Shown here piece after piece: positions 49,285-57,348 of a stretch of DNA of 64,000 nucleotides. The notes below the pieces were generated by a model. The model was not told where the DNA came from and did not search any database. It was given only the letters and a program-made list of their open reading frames with translations. Position 1 is the first letter of the stretch; each line of letters starts with the position of its first letter. The translations under genes were made by a program, and so were the position numbers. Source of the stretch: Schaalia hyovaginalis (lineage in GTDB: Bacteria > Actinomycetota > Actinomycetes > Actinomycetales > Actinomycetaceae); contig NZ_JACHMK010000001.1 in NCBI RefSeq assembly GCF_014208035.1, positions 1,240,001 to 1,304,000 on the forward strand, written 5' to 3'.

Positions 49285-50407
49285 GGCTCCCGGGTGGGCG
49301 GACCTTCCGGGCGCCCAGGATCTGCGCCTCACGGACGTCTTCTCTGCAGCCCTCGCCGCGGTCGAGGGGATGCCCCTCGGGGATGAGCGGGCGCGGATCG
49401 GATTGGGGATCGAGGCCGGGGCCGAGCAGGTGCTCCTCATCCTCGTCGACGGCCTGGGCTACCACCCGCTCGTCGACTCCCTCGCCTACGCTCCGACGCT
49501 GCGCTCCTTCCGTGAGGACATCCGCGCGATCCACACCGTCGCGCCCTCGACGACAGCGGCGGCGATCACGTCTTTCGGAACCGGGGCGCTTCCTGCGGCG
49601 ACGCGCATGGTCGGCTACTCGGTGGCGCATGAGGGCCGCGCCATGAACCTCCTCGCCTTCGAGGGCGGGCCGCGGCCGGAGCAGTGGCAGGAGGTGCCGA
49701 CGCGCTTCGAGCTCCTGGCGGCCCGGGGAGTTGATTCGGTCGTCATCTCACCCGCGTCCTTCGCGGGGTCGGGACTCACCCGAGCGGCGCTGCGCGGTGC
49801 GCGGCACAGGGGCGCCTTCTCCTGGGACGACCGCTGCGAGGCGGCGATCCGCGAACTGCGCTCGGGCACCCCCGTCGTCTACCTCTACTGGTCGGAGATC
49901 GACCATGCGGGGCACGGCCGCGGCGTGGCCTCCGATGCCTGGACCGCGGCGCTCGAGCATTTTGATGAGGGCCTCGGGCGGCTCCTCATGCGCCTGCCCT
50001 CCGGCGTGCGCACCGTCATGACGGCGGATCACGGAATGGTCGATGTGCGCTCTTCGCGATTGCGCGACCTCGCGCGCGAGAGCGCGCTCGCCGAGGACGT
50101 CGTCCTCCTCGCGGGGGAGACTCGTGCGCTGCACGTCCACGCGAGGCCCGGGCGCGCGGAGGCGGTGCGCGAACGGTGGCGGGACGTCCTGGGGGACGAC
50201 GCCTGGGTACTGGCGCCCGATGAGGCCGGCGACCTCCTCGGCGAAGGGCCCGGTCTCGATGAGATCGGTGATGCGTTCGTGTTCATGGCCGGACGCGAGG
50301 GCGTCGTCGACTCGCGGGTGCAGCCCTCCGCGATGATCTCCATGCCGGGGGTGCACGGCTCGCTCACCCCGGAGGAGATGAGGATCCCCGTCATCCGGCT
50401 GAGCTGA
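49277..50407 (+). CDS. Alkaline-phosphatase-superfamily phosphodiesterase (nucleotide pyrophosphatase-like)
   Basis: A 376-residue protein of the alkaline phosphatase fold. Metal-binding residues can be seen in ILVDGLGYHPL, the nucleophile region in APSTTAAAITSFGTG (Thr), SEIDHAGHG, and TADHGMVDV. The C-terminal GVHGSLTPEEM matches the last His ligand. It probably cleaves phosphodiester or phosphoanhydride bonds; the substrate is unknown. It overlaps the DUF5998 gene by 8 bp and is probably translationally coupled. Confidence 0.88.
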   Translation: MIEAPGWADLPGAQDLRLTDVFSAALAAVEGMPLGDERARIGLGIEAGAEQVLLILVDGLGYHPLVDSLAYAPTLRSFREDIRAIHTVAPSTTAAAITSFGTGALPAATRMVGYSVAHEGRAMNLLAFEGGPRPEQWQEVPTRFELLAARGVDSVVISPASFAGSGLTRAALRGARHRGAFSWDDRCEAAIRELRSGTPVVYLYWSEIDHAGHGRGVASDAWTAALEHFDEGLGRLLMRLPSGVRTVMTADHGMVDVRSSRLRDLARESALAEDVVLLAGETRALHVHARPGRAEAVRERWRDVLGDDAWVLAPDEAGDLLGEGPGLDEIGDAFVFMAGREGVVDSRVQPSAMISMPGVHGSLTPEEMRIPVIRLS

Positions 50408-50460
50408 GGCCCGCGCTCTGAGGCGAAGCCTGCGGTCCGAGCCGAGGCCGCCGGGGAGCC

Positions 50461-51567
50461 CTACTGGGGTCTGGCGCCGAAGACGATCTCGTCCCAGCTC
50501 GGCACCGAGCGCCGCCGGGACTTCGCCTTCTTCGGCTCCGCCGGCGCCTGGCCGAGGTCCTCCAGGCCCGGAAGGGAGACGTCCTCGTCGAGCGCCGCGT
50601 CCTCTTGGGCATCGACCGGGGCCGAGGGGCGCTTGGCGGATGATGCGGGACGGGGGCCGGCGCTCGCCTTGGGGATGCCCGTGGGCGAAGTCGAGGGGAC
50701 TTCCCGGCGGTCTTCGCCCTCGTCCTTCGTGCGGGCCTGCGCCAAGGAGTAGATGCGGGCCGAGATCGAGCCCGCGGCGCCCGGGTCCGCCGAGGCCGCG
50801 CCTTCGGGGGCCGAGGGGCCGACGCCTTCCATCTCGGCGAGCTCGTCCTCGTCGAGTTCGTACTCGATGTCCTGCCGCTTGCCCCGCGCGGCGTTGAGCT
50901 GGTCGATGATCGCCTCGCGCGCCCTGACCTCCTCGAGGTCGGCCACGTCCGCCTCGGCCTTGCCCGGGACGGGCAGAGGCGTGAAGATCGAGGCCGCGGG
51001 GGTGACCGAGACCGTTTCGGTCAACCACTGGGCCTCTTGATCGACGGCCTCCAGAACACCGGAGGAGGGGAGGAGCCAGTGGGCCCCGTGCTCGGCGGCC
51101 CCCTGGATGAAGGTGAGACAGATCTGCCACGGGCCGTTGGCCTCGCGCTGGGCGGACCAGACGAGCGTGGAGGGATCGACTCCGCGGGCCGCCAGACGAT
51201 CCACCACGAGGTCGCCCATCGCGGGCCCATCGGTGACTGAGCCGATCGTCGTGGACAGGGCGCGCTGGAGCGCGTAATTCTTCTCGGCGGCGACGGGCGC
51301 CTCGTAGCGCGCGATCGCGGCGACCTCCATGCCGTGCCGGGCGGCGATGTCCTCGGGGGTGGCGCCCGCGCGGAGAAGGGCCTGGATGTCGCGGGGACGC
51401 AGGGCCTGGCGAGCCGGATCGGGCGCGGCCTCGATCCTCGGGCGGTCGCGACGGGCGGCGGCGCGCAGCTCATCGGTGATGGGCGCGACGTATCGCTCGC
51501 CCTCGGAATCGAAGAAGACGAGGGACTCCCCGTCGGCGCCGATCCCGAGCAGCTCCAACTCGATCAT
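50461..51567 (-). CDS. sepH: Septation protein SepH
   Basis: A 368-residue cell-division protein. The N-terminal DUF3071 domain (about 1-170) carries a helix-turn-helix-like segment DIQALLRAGATPEDIAARHGM. A long acidic, proline-rich linker follows, ending in the conserved RRRSVPSWDEIVFG. SepH binds FtsZ and promotes Z-ring assembly in Streptomyces and mycobacteria. GAGGAGG lies 5 nt before the ATG at 51567, which decides against the longer frame starting at 51681. Confidence 0.94.
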   Translation of the reverse strand: MIELELLGIGADGESLVFFDSEGERYVAPITDELRAAARRDRPRIEAAPDPARQALRPRDIQALLRAGATPEDIAARHGMEVAAIARYEAPVAAEKNYALQRALSTTIGSVTDGPAMGDLVVDRLAARGVDPSTLVWSAQREANGPWQICLTFIQGAAEHGAHWLLPSSGVLEAVDQEAQWLTETVSVTPAASIFTPLPVPGKAEADVADLEEVRAREAIIDQLNAARGKRQDIEYELDEDELAEMEGVGPSAPEGAASADPGAAGSISARIYSLAQARTKDEGEDRREVPSTSPTGIPKASAGPRPASSAKRPSAPVDAQEDAALDEDVSLPGLEDLGQAPAEPKKAKSRRRSVPSWDEIVFGARPQ

Positions 51568-51635
51568 GAAGACCTCCTCGCAGTACTCCGAGCGAATCGT
51601 CTCAGCCCCGCCCCTGTGCGCGGGGCACGTCGTGG

Positions 51636-51660
51636 GGCGTGTCCGATAATCGGACGCGCC
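51636..51660. promoter_or_regulatory. Near-perfect 25-bp palindrome upstream of sepH and the DUF4193 gene
   Basis: Arms GGCGTGTCCGAT and ATCGGACGCGCC flank one central base, with a single mismatch. It lies between the divergent sepH and DUF4193 genes, just upstream of the DUF4193 promoter, so it could be an operator serving both. Confidence 0.45.
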
Positions 51661-51674
51661 GAGGGGGTGAAAGT

Positions 51675-51704
51675 CTGACATGCGACCTCGTGGAATGGTA
51701 TCCT
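51675..51704 (+). promoter_or_regulatory. Promoter of the DUF4193 operon
   Basis: CTGACA (51675-51680) and TATCCT (51699-51704) are separated by 18 nt and precede a leader of about 60 nt. Confidence 0.55.
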
Positions 51705-51770
51705 CCCTGCGCCGAAGGAGGGTGACTGGGCCATCGCCCCGGTGCCCGCAAACGCCGGAAGGGGACGACC

Positions 51771-52073
51771 ATGGCGACCGATTACGATGCGCCTCGCAAG
51801 AACGATGACGACATCGCCGAGGACTCGATCGAGGAGCTGAAGTCGCGTCGCAACGACGCGGGTTCGCCCGAGATCGAAGAGGACGAGACCGAAGCCGCCG
51901 AGAATTTCGAGCTGCCCGGTGCGGACCTGTCCAAGGAGGAGCTGAGCGTCCACGTCGTCCCGAAGCAGGATGATGAATTCACCTGCTCGCTCTGCTTCCT
52001 CGTGCATCACGCGTCCCAGCTCGCCTTCACCGACGACGCCGGCCTGCCCGTCTGCACCGAGTGCGCGGGCTGA
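51771..52073 (+). CDS. DUF4193 protein
   Basis: A 100-residue acidic protein with a C-terminal zinc-ribbon-like pair: FTCSLCFLVHH and VCTECAG. This is the DUF4193 family, present in nearly all actinobacteria. GGAAGGGGAC precedes the ATG. It heads a compact rightward operon with three further conserved genes. In relatives dut and a DUF3093 gene usually follow, but both are missing here. The function is unknown. Confidence 0.92.
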   Translation: MATDYDAPRKNDDDIAEDSIEELKSRRNDAGSPEIEEDETEAAENFELPGADLSKEELSVHVVPKQDDEFTCSLCFLVHHASQLAFTDDAGLPVCTECAG

Positions 52074-52083
52074 GGCCGCTTCG

Positions 52084-52734
52084 ATGTTCGGACGCAAATC
52101 GCGCGACCGTGCGCGCGCTGAAGCGGTAGAGGCCGTCGCCCCCCTCGCTCCGGCGCGCCTGGATGAGGACGCCGAGATCTGGAACGAACCGGGCCCGCGG
52201 AGCGCCGAGGAGGTCGACACCTCGGTCGGCTACGTCGATATGGGCTCGATCCGCATTCCCGCCGTCAAGGGGATGCAGTTGAGGACTCAGGTTGCCGATG
52301 ACGGCGCCTCGGTCCTGCGCGTCCTCATCGTCCTCGGCGATTCGGGGCTTCAGATCTCCGCGGCCGCGGCGCCCCGATCGGGCGGGGTCTGGGACGAGGT
52401 GCGCGCCAAGATCGCCGAGGGCATCGGCGCCGACGGAGGGGCGGTCGAGGCGGTCGAGGGGCGCTACGGCGTCGAGTTGCGCGCCGACATCCCGGTGACG
52501 ATGCCGGACGGTCGCGCGGCCTCCTCGCCCATGCGGATCATCGGCCGGGAGGGCCCGCGCTGGTTCTCGAGGATCGACATCCTGGGGCCGGCCGCGCTCA
52601 ATGACGAGGCCGGACGCGAGATCGAGAGGATCATCGACCGGATCGTCATCGTGCGCGACGATCAGCCCAGGGCCCGGCTCGATCTGCTCCCCATCCACGT
52701 GCCCGACGCGGCGGTGGAGGCCCCTCATGTCTGA
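52084..52734 (+). CDS. DUF3710 protein
   Basis: A 216-residue cytoplasmic protein of the DUF3710 family, beginning MFGRKSRDRAR with an acidic stretch, then VDMGSIRIPAVKGMQL and an RIIGREGPRWFSRIDILGPA core. It starts 10 bp after the DUF4193 stop and overlaps the next gene by 8 bp. The family is found in actinobacteria between dut and an OB-fold gene. No biochemical role is known. Confidence 0.9.
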   Translation: MFGRKSRDRARAEAVEAVAPLAPARLDEDAEIWNEPGPRSAEEVDTSVGYVDMGSIRIPAVKGMQLRTQVADDGASVLRVLIVLGDSGLQISAAAAPRSGGVWDEVRAKIAEGIGADGGAVEAVEGRYGVELRADIPVTMPDGRAASSPMRIIGREGPRWFSRIDILGPAALNDEAGREIERIIDRIVIVRDDQPRARLDLLPIHVPDAAVEAPHV

Positions 52735-53125
52735 GCGCCCCGACGGTCGTCTCGGCGCGCTGAGGAACCGCATCGTCGAGCACCTCGAGGAGGACAGCCG
52801 GCAGGCCGATGAAGCCGCCGATGAGGTGCGTTCGCGCTCGCGCCGGGGAACGACGCCGATCTGCGAGGTGCGCAATCGTCAGAAGGTGACGCTCTACGGC
52901 TCCCTCCTGTCGATGACCTTCCCTCCGGCGGGGGCCGAACAGGTCCTCATCGCCACCCTCTACGACGGCACGGGCTCGATCGAACTCCGGTGGCCGGGCC
53001 GTCGCTCGATCCCGGGGCTTTCCGTGGGAGAGCACATCGAGGTCGAGGGCACCGCCGGCATTCAGGGGGATCACCTCACGATCATCAATCCGCTCTACCG
53101 GATCATCACGACGGAGGGCTCATGA
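52727..53125 (+). CDS. OB-fold nucleic-acid-binding domain protein
   Basis: A 132-residue protein with a predicted OB-fold in its C-terminal half (KVTLYGSLLSMTF, LIATLYDGTGSIELRWPG, IEVEGTAGIQGDHLTIINP), as in tRNA- or single-strand-binding modules. The N-terminus is helical and charged. Overlaps on both sides (8 bp upstream, ATGA downstream) show translational coupling. It is the homologue of the actinobacterial protein between DUF3710 and DUF3159. Confidence 0.9.
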   Translation: MSERPDGRLGALRNRIVEHLEEDSRQADEAADEVRSRSRRGTTPICEVRNRQKVTLYGSLLSMTFPPAGAEQVLIATLYDGTGSIELRWPGRRSIPGLSVGEHIEVEGTAGIQGDHLTIINPLYRIITTEGS

Positions 53126-53802
53126 GGGGGGAGCGCCGGTCGGCGCCCGCGGTGCCGATGTGGGCCAGGAGCCTCGACGAGGACGACTTCTCCTTCCGCT
53201 CCGCCGTCGGCGGCCCCCGCGGCGTCGTCGAATCGATCCTCCCGGGCCTCATCTTCGTCATCCTGTACGTCATCACGAGCAACGTGATCGTGTCCTCGCT
53301 GGTCGCCGGGGGATCGGCCCTGATCGCCGTCGTCGCGGCGCTCATCGGGCGCACCGGTGTCCAGCAGGCCCTGACCGGCTTGCTCGGCGTCGCGATCGGC
53401 GTCGCGTGGGCGCTCATCACGGGACGGGGCGAGAACTTCTACGCCTGGGGCCTGCTGACTTCGGCTCTGTTCCTCCTCGGCATCCTCGCTTCGCTCGCGC
53501 TGAGGGCGCCCCTCGTGGCGGTCGTCCTCGGGCTCTTCCGCGGATACGGGTCCGACTGGCGCGAGGACCCGGCCCGGCGTCCGCTCGTACGGCGCTGCCG
53601 GAGCCTCACCTGGATGTGGGCGGGCATGTTTGCGCTGAGACTGGCGGTCCAGGTGCCGCTGTGGGCGATGGGCGCGGTCGCAGAACTGGGGATCGCCAAG
53701 CTCGTCCTGGGCGTTCCGCTGTTCGCCCTCGTGTGCTGGGCGACGTGGATCGGCCTGCGCCCCTTCCACGACGATGAGCCGAGGGAGCCCGCTCGGAGCT
53801 GA
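53122..53802 (+). CDS. DUF3159 membrane protein
   Basis: A 226-residue integral membrane protein with about five or six transmembrane segments and a cytoplasmic, charged N-terminus. It matches the DUF3159 family, including GGPRGVVESILPGLIFV and RGYGSDWREDPARR. It overlaps the OB-fold gene by ATGA and ends the rightward operon. It converges with the potassium-uptake subunit gene. The function is unknown. Confidence 0.9.
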   Translation: MRGERRSAPAVPMWARSLDEDDFSFRSAVGGPRGVVESILPGLIFVILYVITSNVIVSSLVAGGSALIAVVAALIGRTGVQQALTGLLGVAIGVAWALITGRGENFYAWGLLTSALFLLGILASLALRAPLVAVVLGLFRGYGSDWREDPARRPLVRRCRSLTWMWAGMFALRLAVQVPLWAMGAVAELGIAKLVLGVPLFALVCWATWIGLRPFHDDEPREPARS

Positions 53803-53824
53803 CCGCCCCTGCGCCTGAGCGCTC

Positions 53825-54532
53825 TCAGTCCTGAGGCGCTTGCCCGGTTTCCTCCTCGGCCCGCGAGGGCGCGGCGACGATGCCGGTCAGGGCGGCGAGG
53901 GCGGAGCCCTCGGTGTCGGAGACGAGGAGGAGCAGCTCGTCCCCGGCTTCGAAGAGATCATCCGGGGAGGGGGTGATCGGCCTGCCATCGCGGAGGATCG
54001 CGGTGAGCACGGTCCTCGGCGGGAAGTCGACCTCGACGATGCGCTTGCCCAGCACCTGCGAGGCCTGCGGCAGGACGATCGCGTACATCGACACGTCGGC
54101 CGAATTGAAGGAGAAGAGCCGCACGGGGATCCCCGTCGACACGGCTTCTTCGACCAGCGCCGTCATGATCCTGGGCGTGGATACGGAGACATCGACGCCC
54201 CATGAGCCGTCGAAGAGCCACTCGTTCTTCGGGTTGTTGAGGCGCGCGACGACTTTGGGAACGGCGAACTCCGTCTTGGCGAGCAGCGAGATCACCAGGT
54301 TCGCCTTGTCGTCCCCGGTCGCGGCGACCATGACATCGGCGTCGGCGACTCCGGCGTCGGCGAGGGCATCGGGGGAGCAGGCGTCGGCGAGCACCCAGTC
54401 GGCGTCCGCGACGGACGCGACCCTGAGCTTGTCGGGCTGGTTGTCGATGAGCGTGCACTCGTGGCCGTGGTCGAGGAGTTCGAGTGCGACGGAGCGGCCG
54501 ACCGAGCCGGCGCCCGCGATGACGATCTTCAT
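53825..54532 (-). CDS. TrkA-family potassium uptake subunit (CeoC-like)
   Basis: A 235-residue regulatory protein with an RCK_N domain: a Rossmann motif VIAGAGSVGRSVA and the acidic residue after strand 2 (LIDNQPDK) that binds NAD(H). An RCK_C domain follows in the last 80 residues. Such proteins gate Trk/Ktr-type channels. It is the second gene of a two-gene operon with a similar subunit, a pair known as ceoBC in mycobacteria. Only 1 bp separates it from the upstream stop. Confidence 0.92.
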   Translation of the reverse strand: MKIVIAGAGSVGRSVALELLDHGHECTLIDNQPDKLRVASVADADWVLADACSPDALADAGVADADVMVAATGDDKANLVISLLAKTEFAVPKVVARLNNPKNEWLFDGSWGVDVSVSTPRIMTALVEEAVSTGIPVRLFSFNSADVSMYAIVLPQASQVLGKRIVEVDFPPRTVLTAILRDGRPITPSPDDLFEAGDELLLLVSDTEGSALAALTGIVAAPSRAEEETGQAPQD

Positions 54533-54533
54533 G

Positions 54534-55199
54534 TCAGTCCTCGATTCTCGGGTCGGAGGTGAGGAGGGACCTCAGCTTCGTCGATTCCTTGCCGGCGATG
54601 GCGAAGTAGAGCTGGTCGTGCTCTTGGACGACGAGGTCGGAGCGCGCGGGCGTGACGACGCCGAGCCGTGAGACGAAGGCGATGCGCTCGCCGGTGAGCT
54701 CCTCCACGACGGGGAAGGGGAGCCCGTACCAGGAGACTTCGGGCGTGGCCGTCACCAGGGACACTTCGCCGGTCGGATGGGTCCACGTCACCGCGGCGTC
54801 GGGTGGGAGCATGCGTCGCATGACCGAATCGACGGTGCGCTTGACCGAGGCGACCGTGGGGATCCCGAGGCGCTCGTAGACGTGGGCCCGGGAGGGGTCG
54901 TAGATCCTCGCCACCACGTGCTCGATCTGGTAGACCTCCTGGGCGATGCGCGCGGCGATGATGTTCGAGTTGTCGCCGCTCGAAACCGCTGCGAAGGCGT
55001 AGGCGTCCTTGATGCCGGCCTGGCGCAGGGCGCCGCGGTCCACGCCGACCCCGGTGACCCTCCTGCCGGAGAAATCCGCGGGAAGACGATTGAAGGCCTT
55101 CGGGTCCATGTCGATGACCGCGACCGAATGTCCGTCGGCGTCGAGCCGAGTTGCGATGAGCGAGCCGACTCGGCCGCACCCCATGATGACGAAATGCAC
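54534..55199 (-). CDS. TrkA-family potassium uptake subunit (CeoB-like)
   Basis: A 221-residue RCK protein. It begins VHFVIMGCGRVGSLIA with the NAD motif and ends in an RCK_C domain (VVQEHDQLYFAIAG). The start is taken as GTG 55199, preceded by TACCGT 7 nt upstream and no Shine-Dalgarno; an upstream ATG at 55220 would enter that promoter. It pairs with the CeoC-like gene and is divergent from a KimA-like permease, so the three probably handle potassium together. Confidence 0.9.
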   Translation of the reverse strand: MHFVIMGCGRVGSLIATRLDADGHSVAVIDMDPKAFNRLPADFSGRRVTGVGVDRGALRQAGIKDAYAFAAVSSGDNSNIIAARIAQEVYQIEHVVARIYDPSRAHVYERLGIPTVASVKRTVDSVMRRMLPPDAAVTWTHPTGEVSLVTATPEVSWYGLPFPVVEELTGERIAFVSRLGVVTPARSDLVVQEHDQLYFAIAGKESTKLRSLLTSDPRIED

Positions 55200-55206
55200 G
55201 AGGCTA

Positions 55207-55302
55207 ACGGTAGCCCTCAAGCGCGACGGACTCCAACGCCCGGGGCGCGCAGAGGCGGGCGCGCCCCGGGAATGCGGGACCCGGCCGCGACTGGGCTAGT
55301 CT
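55207..55302. promoter_or_regulatory. Divergent leaderless promoters with a 12-bp hairpin between them
   Basis: TACCGT on the minus strand (55207-55212) is 7 nt from the ceoB-like GTG. TAGTCT on the plus strand (55297-55302) is 6 nt from the permease GTG. Between them lies a perfect 12-bp inverted repeat (55239-55250 with 55259-55270). Confidence 0.55.
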
Positions 55303-55308
55303 TGCTGC

Positions 55309-57348
55309 GTGCTTTCACACGTTCTGGCTCGAGGCAAGCGCATCCTCATCGGCCGGCCCATGAGGTCGGATGCCGCAGGGCATCAGCTGCTGCCCAAGCG
55401 GATCGCGCTGCCGATCTTCGCCTCGGACGCGCTCTCCTCCGTCGCCTACGCCCCCGACGAGATCCTCCTCACCCTGGCGCTTGCAGGCGGCATGGCCGCC
55501 TTGCAGTCGATCTGGGTCGGAGTGGTGGTCGCCTGCGTCCTCGCGGTCGTCGTCCTGTCCTACCGGCAGACGGTGTACGCCTACCCCTCGGGCGGGGGCG
55601 ATTACGAGGTCGTCACGACGAACCTCGGGCGCACGTGGGGGCTCGTCGTCGCCGCCGCGCTCCTCGTCGACTACATCCTCACGGTCGCGGTCTCGATCTC
55701 CTCGGGGGCGGCCTATCTCACGACTGCGGTTCCCTTCCTCGCGGGCAATGAGGTCCTCATCGCCGTGGGGCTCGTCGTGATCCTCGCCATGCTGAACCTT
55801 AGGGGGACGAAGGAGGCGGGCGGCGCATTCGCCGTGCCGACCTACGTCTACATGTTCGCGATCGCGCTCATGATCGTCGTGGGCGCGGTGGAGTTCTTCA
55901 CCGGCACCCTGGGCACGGCCCCGACCGCCCGCTACGAGTTGCTCCCGGCTCACGGCTACACCGACGGTCTCGTGGGACTGGGAGGGGCCTTCCTCCTCAT
56001 GCGCGCCTTCTCCTCCGGATGCGCGGCCCTGACCGGGGTGGAGGCCATTTCCAACGGCGTTCCCATGTTCAGACGCCCCAAGTCGAAGAACGCAGCGGCG
56101 ACCCTCGCCCTTCTCGGCGGAATCGCCGCGACGATGATGCTCTCGATCCTCCTGCTTTCGCGGGCCAGCGGCGTGAAGATCGTGGAGGACCCTGCGACTC
56201 AGCTCCTGCTCGACGGCGCGCCCGTCGGCGAGGACGTGACCGTCCAGCCCGCGATCGGGCAGATCGCCTCGGCCGTCTTCGGCTCCGGCTCGCCGCTCTT
56301 CCTCCTCGTAACGACGGTGACGGGCCTCATCCTCGTCCTCGCGGCGAACACCGCGTTCAACGGCTTCCCGACCCTCGCCTCGGTGCTCTCCAAGGATTCG
56401 TTCCTGCCGCGCCAGCTGTACAAGCGCGGCGACCGTCTCGCCTACTCCAACGGGATCGTCGTCCTCTCCCTGGCGGCGATCATCCTCATCATCGCCTTCA
56501 GGGCGGAGACGACCAGGCTGATCCAGCTGTACGTGCTCGGCGTCTTCGTCTCCTTCACACTGTCCCAATTGGGGATGGTGAGGCACTGGAACCGCGCTCT
56601 GCGCTCCCGTCAGTCCGGGATCGAGAGGGGAGCGGTCCTGCGTTCGCGGGCCGTGAACATCATCGGATTCATGATGACCGGGGTGGTCCTCCTCATCGTC
56701 CTCATCACGAAGTTCGCCCACGGGGCCTGGATCACCCTCATCATGATCGGCGTCGTCTTCCTCATCCAGTTGGGGATCAGCCACCACTACCGGACGATCC
56801 GCTCCCAGCTCCGCGTCGACGACTGGTCGGCGAAGCGCGCCCTGCCGACCAGGGTCCGCGCCCTCGTCCTCGTCTCGGGCCTGTCGAAGCCGTCCATGCG
56901 CGCCGTCGCCGCGGCTCGCGCATCCCATCCCTCCGCCTTGGAACTGGTGAGCGTGGTGGCCGACGCTCAGGAGGAGGCGAAGATCCGCAAGGAGTGGGAG
57001 GAATCCGGGCTGCCGATTCCGCTCACTCTCCTGTCGAGCCCCTATCGCGATCTCAACCAGGTCGTGCTCCAGTACGTGCGCGGCCGGAGGAGGCGTTCAC
57101 CGGGGGAGATGCTCATCATCTACATGCCCCAGTTCATCGTGCGGCACTGGTGGGAGAACATCATGCACAATCAGACGGCGGGCAGGCTGCGCCGCGCCCT
57201 CGTGAATGTGCCGGGTGTCGTCATCACGACGGTGCCGTGGAAACTCGGCGAGGACGCCGAGGTGGAGGGCCGCCAGCTCATCAACGATCCGTTCAAGCGG
57301 ACGGATAATCGCGTTGGCGCTTACGACTTCAAGAAGGACGAAGGATGA
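55309..57348 (+). CDS. APC superfamily permease, KimA-like (probable potassium importer)
   Basis: A 679-residue protein with about 12 membrane segments (residues 30-500) and a cytoplasmic C-terminal domain of about 170 residues. The N-terminus KRILIGRPMRSDAAGHQLLPKRIALPIFASDALSSVAY matches the KimA/YdaO-type subgroup. It was long called an amino acid permease but is a K+ importer in Bacillus subtilis. The location opposite two TrkA-type subunits supports potassium. The GTG start is leaderless-like. The stop overlaps the next gene by ATGA. Confidence 0.88.
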   Translation: MLSHVLARGKRILIGRPMRSDAAGHQLLPKRIALPIFASDALSSVAYAPDEILLTLALAGGMAALQSIWVGVVVACVLAVVVLSYRQTVYAYPSGGGDYEVVTTNLGRTWGLVVAAALLVDYILTVAVSISSGAAYLTTAVPFLAGNEVLIAVGLVVILAMLNLRGTKEAGGAFAVPTYVYMFAIALMIVVGAVEFFTGTLGTAPTARYELLPAHGYTDGLVGLGGAFLLMRAFSSGCAALTGVEAISNGVPMFRRPKSKNAAATLALLGGIAATMMLSILLLSRASGVKIVEDPATQLLLDGAPVGEDVTVQPAIGQIASAVFGSGSPLFLLVTTVTGLILVLAANTAFNGFPTLASVLSKDSFLPRQLYKRGDRLAYSNGIVVLSLAAIILIIAFRAETTRLIQLYVLGVFVSFTLSQLGMVRHWNRALRSRQSGIERGAVLRSRAVNIIGFMMTGVVLLIVLITKFAHGAWITLIMIGVVFLIQLGISHHYRTIRSQLRVDDWSAKRALPTRVRALVLVSGLSKPSMRAVAAARASHPSALELVSVVADAQEEAKIRKEWEESGLPIPLTLLSSPYRDLNQVVLQYVRGRRRRSPGEMLIIYMPQFIVRHWWENIMHNQTAGRLRRALVNVPGVVITTVPWKLGEDAEVEGRQLINDPFKRTDNRVGAYDFKKDEG

